A DNA stretch of 7,864 nt from Rhizobacter sp. (GTDB lineage: Bacteria; Pseudomonadota; Gammaproteobacteria; Burkholderiales; Burkholderiaceae_C): contig JANYFX010000599.1 in the NCBI GenBank assembly GCA_025359585.1, forward strand, positions 1 through 7,864, in the 5' to 3' direction. Numbering within the stretch: position 1 is the first letter of the stretch; the number at the start of each line of letters is the position of its first letter. The position numbers were made by a program, and so were the translations under genes. The notes under the pieces are model-generated. The model was not told where the DNA came from. It ran no database searches and saw nothing but the letters and a program-made list of their open reading frames with translations. Below, piece after piece: positions 1-7,864 of the stretch.

Positions 1-3356
<3,356 letters not shown>

Positions 3357-3360
<4 letters not shown>

Positions 3361-4331
3361 ACGCGACCCTGCCGAACCGCAGCGATTCGCTCGTCGTATT
3401 GATCGTCGACGACGTGCCCGACAACCTCTCGCTGCTGCACGACGCGCTCGACGAATCGGGCTACACCGTGCTGGTGGCGACGAACGGCGAAAGCGCCTTG
3501 CAGCGCGCTGCGCAGGCGCTGCCCGACATCGTGCTGCTCGACGCGGTGATGCCCGGCATGGACGGCTTCGAGGTGGCGCGGCGCCTGAAGCAGAACCCCG
3601 ACACAGCGCACATCCCGATCATCTTCATGACCGGCCTCACCGAAACCGAACACGTGGTGGCCGCGTTCCAGGCCGGTGGGGTCGACTACGTGACCAAGCC
3701 GATCCGTGCGCAGGAGGTGCTGGTGCGCATGGCGGTGCACATGCGCAGTGCGCGCGAAACGCACCAGGCCACGCAGGCGCGCAACGCGCTCGACGCTTTC
3801 GGCCACGCCACGATGGCGATCCATTTCGTGGAGGGCCACGCCGATCCGGTGCGCTCGGTCTGGCAAACGCCGCTGGCGCGGCAACTGATGCTGAGCTATT
3901 TCGCGGCCACGCCGGGGCAGATCCCGGCGCCGGTGCTCGACTGGCTGACGAGCGAGACAAAGGCCGTTGCCGAAGGCCGTGAGCCGCGCACGCTGGCCGT
4001 GAGCCGCGGTGCGCGCCAGCTTGTGTTCTCGCTGCAGCAGCGCACCGGCGACGACGACCTGCTGATCGTGATGCGCGAGGTGTCGGACGCGGCGGTCGTC
4101 GACGCGATGGTGCAGTCCTTCAAGCTCACGCTGCGCGAGGCCGAGGTGCTGTACTGGGTGGCCAAGGGCAAGACCAACCGCGACATCGGCGACATCCTCG
4201 GCAGCAGCCCCGCCACGGTGAAGAAGCACCTGGAGCGTGTTTACGTGAAGCTCGGCGTGGAGACGCGCACGGCAGCCGCTTCGGTGGCTTCCCTGCGGCT
4301 GCGCCAGCTCAACCTCTCGATGACGGGCTGA
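3357..4331 (+). CDS. LuxR-family response regulator (REC, middle domain, LuxR HTH)
   Basis: A 324-residue DNA-binding response regulator. The start ATG overlaps the stop of the sensor gene (ATGA) and has a GAGG ribosome binding site at 3346-3349, 7 bases upstream. The reading frame is open further upstream, but that part only shadows the sensor gene. Residues 12-130 are a receiver: acidic pair D18/D19, phospho-acceptor D62 in the DAVMPGMDG context, T92 and K114. Residues about 145-250 are a poorly recognised middle domain, possibly PAS-like. Residues 257-315 are a LuxR/GerE helix-turn-helix, starting at TLREAEVL and including the TNRDI and TVKKHLERVYVKLGV segments. Translational coupling makes it the cognate partner of the permease-kinase; phosphorylation of D62 should alter DNA binding. 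The target genes are not visible and may lie upstream of the window. Receiver and HTH calls are secure; the regulon is unknown. Confidence 0.95.
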
Positions 4332-4362
4332 GCGGCATGCCATTGGTTTGTTCGACCGGGCC
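4332..4362. other. Short convergent intergenic gap
   Basis: These 31 bases separate the stop of the response regulator (+) from the stop of the cytochrome gene (-). I see only the short palindrome GGCATGCC and no stem followed by a T-tract, so no intrinsic terminator is supported for either strand. The two converging transcripts probably rely on Rho or overlap each other. Confidence 0.4.
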
Positions 4363-4767
4363 TCACGGTTTGGCAGGGCGCAAGCTGACGCATTCCGCCG
4401 TGGCGTCGGCCTGCCGCAGGTAGGCGATCAGATCGGCCCGCTCGGTCGCGTCGGGCACGCCGGCGTAGGTCATCGCGGTACCGGGCATCGCGGTCATCGG
4501 GCTTGCGAGGAAACGGTCCAGGCTCTTGTCGGCCCACACGACGCGCGAGTTTTTCATCGCCGCCGAGTAGCCGAACCCGGCTACGCTGCCTGCCCTGCGA
4601 CCGAACAGCCCGCAGTGGTGCGGCCCGACGCGGTCGAACGCAAGCGCATGACAAGCCGCACAGCGGCTGTAGACCAATTCGCCGCGTGCGGGGTCGGGCG
4701 CGGCCTGGGCCAGTGTGGTGGCACACAACACCAGCGCGCCGGCCGCAAGACGCCGGCGCCAGCTCAC
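4363..4767 (-). CDS. Periplasmic class I c-type cytochrome
   Basis: A 134-residue small monohaem cytochrome c. Residues 1-22 are a Sec signal peptide: arginines near the start, a hydrophobic core and AQA before the cleavage point. The haem motif is CAACH (C36-C39-H40). It is followed by GPHHCGLFGRRAGS (48-61), the counterpart of the GPxLxGLxGR block of mitochondrial/c2-type cytochromes. M99 in MPGTAMTYAG is the likely axial methionine. The C-terminal helix contains ERADLIAYLR. The start is GTG: its first base is the last base of the codon before the ferritin stop, giving a GTGA overlap of 4 bases and implying translational coupling. Likely role: electron carrier for the co-transcribed ferritin-like protein or a respiratory step. 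Two extra cysteines, C52 and C126, are not part of the haem motif. A lipoprotein is unlikely because C15 lacks a proper lipobox. Confidence 0.93.
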   Translation of the reverse strand: MSWRRRLAAGALVLCATTLAQAAPDPARGELVYSRCAACHALAFDRVGPHHCGLFGRRAGSVAGFGYSAAMKNSRVVWADKSLDRFLASPMTAMPGTAMTYAGVPDATERADLIAYLRQADATAECVSLRPAKP

Positions 4768-5333
4768 ACCATGAACGCCGAAGGAACCGGCACTTCGCCG
4801 AGCGCCTGGCGCAAGATCGCCCAGTGCATCGCTTCGTCACCGAGGATGCTGGCTGCAGCTTTCGACAAGTCACGGTTCTTGAACAGCGGCACGGCGCCAA
4901 GGTAGGCGCTGACGGCGCCCTGCTCCAGCTTTGCCGCGAACCGGAGCACGTCGGTCTGTGACTTGAGCTGCTCGGCCGGAAAGTTGTAGTTGGCCTTGGC
5001 CACGACGGCTTTGCCGCCGAGTTTTTCGATGGTCTTCGCCAGCACCTCGGCGTGTTCCTTGTGGTGGCCTTGGAAGCTGATCGCCAGGTCGAGCACGGGC
5101 TTCTGCAGCAGCTTGCTTTCAGCGCCGAGCTGGTAGGCCGCGATCGCTTCGAGCTCGGCGCCGAGTGCGGTGTTGAGAATCTGCACGTCGGTTCCTTTGG
5201 CGTCGCCGGTGCCAGCGGCAAGCGCTTCGCGCCCCGCGAGCAGCGCCACTGCAGCACCCGAAAGCACCAGACCCGATCGGCCTATGAACAGACGGCGGGC
5301 AGCCATCGGGTTAGGCATTTGAAAGAACGACAT
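4764..5333 (-). CDS. Tat-exported ferritin-like domain protein
   Basis: A 189-residue protein. The start chosen is the ATG at 5333, because AGGAG (5344-5340) sits 6 bases upstream; another in-frame ATG at 5339 touches that site, and a further upstream extension lacks support. Residues 11-39 look like a twin-arginine signal (ARRLFIG, hydrophobic stretch, ALA cleavage site), suggesting export of a folded protein to the periplasm. The mature part is a four-helix ferritin-like bundle of the Ferritin_2/DUF4439 type. Candidate carboxylate and histidine ligands are E60/E62 (helix 1), H90, E93 and E96 in GHHKEHAE (helix 2), E137 (helix 3) and E167-x2-H170 (helix 4). It probably binds a di-iron or similar centre, but whether it stores iron, oxidises it or detoxifies peroxide cannot be told. 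It lies downstream of the sigma gene and overlaps the cytochrome gene. Confidence 0.9.
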   Translation of the reverse strand: MSFFQMPNPMAARRLFIGRSGLVLSGAAVALLAGREALAAGTGDAKGTDVQILNTALGAELEAIAAYQLGAESKLLQKPVLDLAISFQGHHKEHAEVLAKTIEKLGGKAVVAKANYNFPAEQLKSQTDVLRFAAKLEQGAVSAYLGAVPLFKNRDLSKAAASILGDEAMHWAILRQALGEVPVPSAFMV

Positions 5334-5339
5334 GAGCAT

Positions 5340-5344
5340 CTCCT
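5340..5344 (-). promoter_or_regulatory. Ribosome binding site of the ferritin-like gene
   Basis: AGGAG lies 6 bases before the ATG at 5333. This decides the start in favour of the second of two nearby in-frame ATG codons, since the first (5339) directly abuts the site. Confidence 0.75.
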
Positions 5345-5360
5345 GTGGGTTGACGACGCC

Positions 5361-5392
5361 CATTGGATGCAGCCCGCATCGGCCCCGTTCCC
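5361..5392 (-). promoter_or_regulatory. Predicted ECF-sigma promoter of the ferritin-cytochrome operon
   Basis: Reading the minus strand, GGGAAC (5392-5387) is followed after 19 bases by TCCAAT (5367-5362). The -10 block GCTGCATCCAATG (5373-5361) matches the block ahead of the sigma gene at 12 of 13 positions, at the same distance from GGGAAC. GGAAC-type -35 and TC-containing -10 elements are typical of ECF sigma factors. Transcription would begin near 5356-5354, leaving a leader of roughly 20-25 bases that includes the AGGAG site. This suggests that the neighbouring sigma factor drives the ferritin and cytochrome genes directly. Confidence 0.7.
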
Positions 5393-5408
5393 GTGACACG
5401 GATTTCCG

Positions 5409-6098
5409 TCAGCGCCGCGCGGCCAGCACGGCCGCAACGATGCGGTCGCAACGCGTGCCGTCGAACGAGAACGCGTCGCCGAGTGCCACGTCGATCTCGC
5501 GCGAGAGCCCTTCGCGCAGCAGGCCGCGGGCGCGAAAGTAGCGGGTGCGCACCGTGGCTTCAGGCAATTCGAGCGCTGCCGCCACTTCTTCAACGCTCAT
5601 CTCTTCCACGGCACGCAGCATGAAGACGCTGCGAAACGCGTCGGGCAGCATGTCGATACGGGTTTCCAGCAGGCGGCGAATTTCGCCGCGCATCGCGACG
5701 CGCTCGGGGCGTTCGTCGGGGTTGTCTTCCATCCAGGACTCCGCCGGGTTCGCATGGGTGTCGAGCGCCGTATCGAGTGGAATCACCAGCGCGCCACGCC
5801 GCCGCAAGCGTCCCAGCGCTTCGTTGATGACGATGCGCACGAGCCAGGTCGACAGCCGCGCTTCGGCACGAAAGCCGCCGAGTGCGCTCCATGCGCGCAG
5901 GTAGGCTTCCTGCAGTGCGTCTTCGGTCTCGGCATCGTCTTTGAGGATGCTGCGCGCCGTGCGGAACAACAGCCGGTTGTGGCGCCGCATGATGTGCTCG
6001 AAAGCTGCGGCATCACCCGCAGCGGCGCTGGCGGCGAGTTCGGCGTCGCCGATGGTGAGTGCGCCGCCGGCTGGCGCCAGGGCTGGCTTGATGGACAT
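5409..6098 (-). CDS. ECF-type RNA polymerase sigma factor
   Basis: A 229-residue sigma-70 family protein of the extracytoplasmic function group. The start at 6098 (MSIKP) has a strong GGAGG site 6 bases upstream; the frame runs further upstream, but that part crosses the promoter and repeats and is rejected. Region 2 spans about residues 33-101: FEHIMRRHNRLLFRTARSIL, then DDAETEDALQEAYLRAW for core binding, then FRAEARLSTWLVRIVINEAL. A linker containing ESWMEDNPDERPE follows. Region 4 spans about 139-198, with LPDAFRSVFMLR, the MSVEEVAAALELPEATVRTR helix-turn-helix and YFRARGLLRE. A tail of about 30 residues carries FSFDGTRCDRIVAAVL with a single cysteine, C217. No anti-sigma gene is adjacent; the downstream neighbours are the ferritin-like and cytochrome genes. 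Shared promoter elements suggest autoregulation and control of those genes. The inducing signal is unknown; iron or oxidative stress is inferred from the targets. Confidence 0.95.
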   Translation of the reverse strand: MSIKPALAPAGGALTIGDAELAASAAAGDAAAFEHIMRRHNRLLFRTARSILKDDAETEDALQEAYLRAWSALGGFRAEARLSTWLVRIVINEALGRLRRRGALVIPLDTALDTHANPAESWMEDNPDERPERVAMRGEIRRLLETRIDMLPDAFRSVFMLRAVEEMSVEEVAAALELPEATVRTRYFRARGLLREGLSREIDVALGDAFSFDGTRCDRIVAAVLAARR

Positions 6099-6104
6099 TG
6101 CGTG

Positions 6105-6109
6105 CCTCC
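6105..6109 (-). promoter_or_regulatory. Ribosome binding site of the ECF sigma gene
   Basis: GGAGG on the minus strand, 6 bases before the ATG at 6098. It fixes the start well inside the much longer open frame. Confidence 0.85.
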
Positions 6110-6112
6110 GGA

Positions 6113-6144
6113 CATTTGATGCAGCTGCACCCCGCCGCGTTCCC
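6113..6144 (-). promoter_or_regulatory. Predicted autoregulatory ECF promoter of the sigma gene
   Basis: On the minus strand, GGGAAC (6144-6139), 19 bases, then TCAAAT (6119-6114), inside the block GCTGCATCAAATG (6125-6113). The element and its spacing match the one ahead of the ferritin-like gene, which supports recognition by the same sigma factor. The predicted start of transcription is close to the GGAGG site, so the leader would be only about 11-14 bases. A short leader is the main reason for caution. Confidence 0.65.
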
Positions 6145-6170
6145 GCCGATGTTGCCGCCGATGTTGCCGC
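6143..6170. repeat. 12-base direct tandem repeat in the sigma/zwf divergent spacer
   Basis: GCCGATGTTGCC occurs twice back to back at 6145-6156 and 6157-6168, and the 12-base period extends two bases beyond on each side. On the minus strand each unit presents GGCAAC (6168-6163 and 6156-6151). These are exactly 12 bases apart and 12 bases from the GGGAAC -35 box at 6144-6139, giving three similar boxes in phase. This may be a regulator site or duplicated -35 boxes, or simply slippage. Confidence 0.8.
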
Positions 6171-6260
6171 AAAACCCGATCGCATCTGTGGCCCACTACT
6201 TGCAGCAAGAATCCGCTGCGTGGCTCGGGCGCGCAAGCACATGAAGATGGGGCAGGCACA

Positions 6261-7724
6261 GTGGCAAAGATTCCTCCAGGGGTGGGGCCGCGGTTTCCGC
6301 AGGTCGTGGTGTTGTTCGGCGCGACCGGCGACCTGGCGCGGCGCAAGCTGTTGCCGGGCCTGTTTCACCTGTCGAGCGTGGGCTTCATTCCGGGCTGCCG
6401 CATCATCGGCGTGTCGCTCGACGACCTCGACCTCGACGGCTTTCGAAAGGCGGCGCGAAGTGCGATCGACGAGTTTTCGGCGCGCAAGGTGACCGAAGCG
6501 GACTGGAACGCCTTTGCCGCATCACTGGCGTATGTGCCGTTGGCCGCCGGCCCCGTGGCCCTCAAGGCCGCGGTCGACGAGGCCGAAAGAGGTTTGGGTG
6601 CAGAGTGCCGCCGCCTGCACTACCTGAGCGTGCCACCGAGTGCGGCCTTGCCGGCGGTGCGCATGCTCGGCGAGGCCGGTCTCGTCGAACGCTCGCGCAT
6701 CGTGATGGAAAAGCCCTTCGGCACCGATCTCGCCAGCGCGGTCACGCTGAACCGCAAGCTGCACGAGGTGTTCGCCGAAGACCAGATCTTTCGCATCGAT
6801 CACTTCCTGGGCAAGGAGCCGGCGCAGAACATCCTGGCGTTCCGTTTTGCCAACGGCCTGTTCGAGCCGATCTGGAACCGCAACTTCATCGACCACGTGC
6901 AGATCGACGTGCCCGAGACTTTGGGCCTGGGCAAACGATCGGGCTTCTACGAGCAGACCGGCGCCTACCGCGACATGGTGGTCACGCACCTGTTCCAGAT
7001 CCTCGCGTTCATGGCGATGGAGCCACCGACCGCGCTGGAGCCTGCACCCATCAGCGAAGAGAAGAACAAGGTCTTCCGCAGCATGCTGCCGATCCAGCCG
7101 AGCGACGTGGTGCGTGGCCAGTACAGCGGCTACCGCAGTGAAGAGGGCGTCGACCCCGAGTCGGAGACCGAAACCTTCATCGCGCTGAAGTGTTTCATCG
7201 ACAACTGGCGCTGGGCCGGCGTGCCGTTTTTCCTGCGCACCGGCAAGCGTTTGGCGGAAGGCCAGCGCATCATCTCGATCGCTTTCCGCGAGCCGCCGAA
7301 GAGCATGTTCCCGGCCGGCTCGGGCGTGGGGGCGCAAGGGCCCGACCACCTCACCTTCGACCTGGCCGACGCGTCGAAGATGTCACTCTCGTTCTACGGC
7401 AAACGCCCCGGGCCGGGCATGCGGCTCGACAAGCTGAGCCTGCAGTTCGCGATGCACGACACGGGGCTGCTTGGTGATGTGCTGGAAGCCTACGAACGAT
7501 TGATCCTCGACGCGATGCGTGGCGACCGCACGCTCTTCACAACGGCCGAAGGCATCGAGCGGCTGTGGGACGTGTCGACGCATCTGTTGGAAGCGCCGCC
7601 GCCGGTGCGGCTGTATCCACCAGGTTCCTGGGGACCGAAGTCGATCCATCAGTTGATTGCGCCGCATGCTTGGCGGTTGCCGTTTGAGCGGGCTTGGCGG
7701 GATCCGAACAAGGTCGGTAGCTGA
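6261..7724 (+). CDS. zwf: Glucose-6-phosphate 1-dehydrogenase
   Basis: A 487-residue cytosolic enzyme that oxidises glucose 6-phosphate to 6-phosphoglucono-lactone with NADP(+), feeding the oxidative pentose phosphate or Entner-Doudoroff route and supplying NADPH. The nucleotide-binding motif is GATGDLARRK (20-29). EKPFG lies at 150-154, the substrate-binding RIDHFLGKE at 178-186 (H181), and the probable catalytic histidine is H243 in RDMVVTHLFQ. FFLRTGKRL and the C-terminal domain are present, and the length is normal for the family. The start is GTG, 19 codons ahead of the GATGDL motif, as usual for the family; no in-frame ATG lies close upstream. Two details differ from the common proteobacterial form: RIDHF rather than RIDHY, and the wording around the first motif. 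It may therefore belong to a second zwf subfamily. It is divergent from the sigma gene and no pgl or edd follows within the window. Confidence 0.96.
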   Translation: MAKIPPGVGPRFPQVVVLFGATGDLARRKLLPGLFHLSSVGFIPGCRIIGVSLDDLDLDGFRKAARSAIDEFSARKVTEADWNAFAASLAYVPLAAGPVALKAAVDEAERGLGAECRRLHYLSVPPSAALPAVRMLGEAGLVERSRIVMEKPFGTDLASAVTLNRKLHEVFAEDQIFRIDHFLGKEPAQNILAFRFANGLFEPIWNRNFIDHVQIDVPETLGLGKRSGFYEQTGAYRDMVVTHLFQILAFMAMEPPTALEPAPISEEKNKVFRSMLPIQPSDVVRGQYSGYRSEEGVDPESETETFIALKCFIDNWRWAGVPFFLRTGKRLAEGQRIISIAFREPPKSMFPAGSGVGAQGPDHLTFDLADASKMSLSFYGKRPGPGMRLDKLSLQFAMHDTGLLGDVLEAYERLILDAMRGDRTLFTTAEGIERLWDVSTHLLEAPPPVRLYPPGSWGPKSIHQLIAPHAWRLPFERAWRDPNKVGS

Positions 7725-7864
7725 TTCCGCTTGGGCACGGCTCGCGGCAGGCGCTAGCCGGCGGTGGGCTCAGGCTGTGGCGGTCTCCGCTTCGCTCCGA
7801 CTGCACTGCGGTGCTCGGTCCGAGGTCGTGCCGCAGAACTCACTGCGCTCACTTCGTTCGCTCC
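7725..7864. repeat. Gene-free tail with short inverted repeats, possible interspersed repeat
   Basis: No gene is supported in these 140 bases up to the window edge. From about 7780 the sequence becomes rich in short near-palindromes. CCGA-CT-GCAC-TGCG-GTGC-TCGG (7797-7818) folds as a bulged hairpin, CTCGG-T-CCGAG lies at 7814-7824, and the end is rich in CACT/CGCTC/TTCG words. There is no T-tract, so it is not a clear intrinsic terminator for zwf. The end resembles short dispersed repeats I recall between genes in Burkholderiales; that is memory, not a search. Confidence 0.35.

Larger units (their letters stand above)
6099..6260. other. Divergent intergenic region between the sigma gene and zwf
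   Basis: 162 bases without a gene. The sigma-gene side holds the ribosome binding site, the predicted ECF promoter and the 12-base repeats. On the zwf side (6171-6260, + strand) I could not find a convincing -35/-10 pair. A weak purine run (GGGG at 6249-6252 and AGG at 6254-6256) is the only candidate ribosome binding site before the GTG start of zwf. Confidence 0.6.

Noticed and set aside
4332..4362. Bidirectional terminator between convergent genes
   Set aside because: Only a short palindrome is visible, with no extended stem or T-tract.
5334..5399. N-terminal extension of the ferritin-like protein to 5399
   Set aside because: It would bury the Tat signal 22 residues further in and overlap the predicted promoter; the AGGAG site supports the start at 5333.
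6099..6368. N-terminal extension of the sigma factor to 6368
   Set aside because: The extension would cross the tandem repeats, the predicted promoter and the start of zwf; the GGAGG site places the start at 6098.
7537..7806. Minus-strand open frame over the end of zwf and the tail
   Set aside because: Mostly antisense to zwf, low-complexity composition, no domain and no supported start.

Overview
The window is GC-rich, with compact, closely spaced genes typical of a betaproteobacterium. The protein content fits Burkholderiales, perhaps a Rhizobacter/Rubrivivax-like lineage. That placement rests on GC content and protein style only; no rRNA or other phylogenetic marker is present.

Region 1 (1-4331, + strand) is a two-gene signalling operon. 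The first gene is cut by the left edge of the window. It encodes a very large sensor: an NCS1 (purine/cytosine/allantoin type) permease domain fused through a cysteine-rich module and two extra membrane helices to a histidine kinase with an attached receiver. Its stop codon overlaps the start of a LuxR-type response regulator (ATGA overlap). The pair reads as a transporter-coupled two-component system that probably senses a nucleobase-like or other small nitrogenous compound and controls transcription.

Region 2 (4363-6098, - strand, convergent with region 1) holds an ECF sigma factor, a Tat-exported ferritin-like protein and a periplasmic c-type cytochrome, transcribed in that order. The ferritin and cytochrome genes overlap by 4 bases. 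The sigma gene and the ferritin gene are preceded by near-identical promoter-like elements: GGGAAC, then 19 bases, then TC(A/C)AAT, with GCTGCATC(A/C)AATG shared around the -10. This indicates an autoregulated sigma factor driving a small periplasmic iron/redox module. No anti-sigma gene lies in the cluster.

Region 3 (6261-7724, + strand, divergent from the sigma gene) is a glucose-6-phosphate dehydrogenase gene (zwf), source of NADPH. The 162-base divergent spacer contains a 12-base tandem repeat that places two further GGCAAC boxes upstream of the sigma promoter. After zwf, the last 140 bases have no gene but carry short inverted repeats and resemble an interspersed repeat.

The most notable points are the permease-kinase fusion with its eight-cysteine module and the internally supported ECF regulon (paired promoters, no anti-sigma, exported ferritin plus cytochrome).
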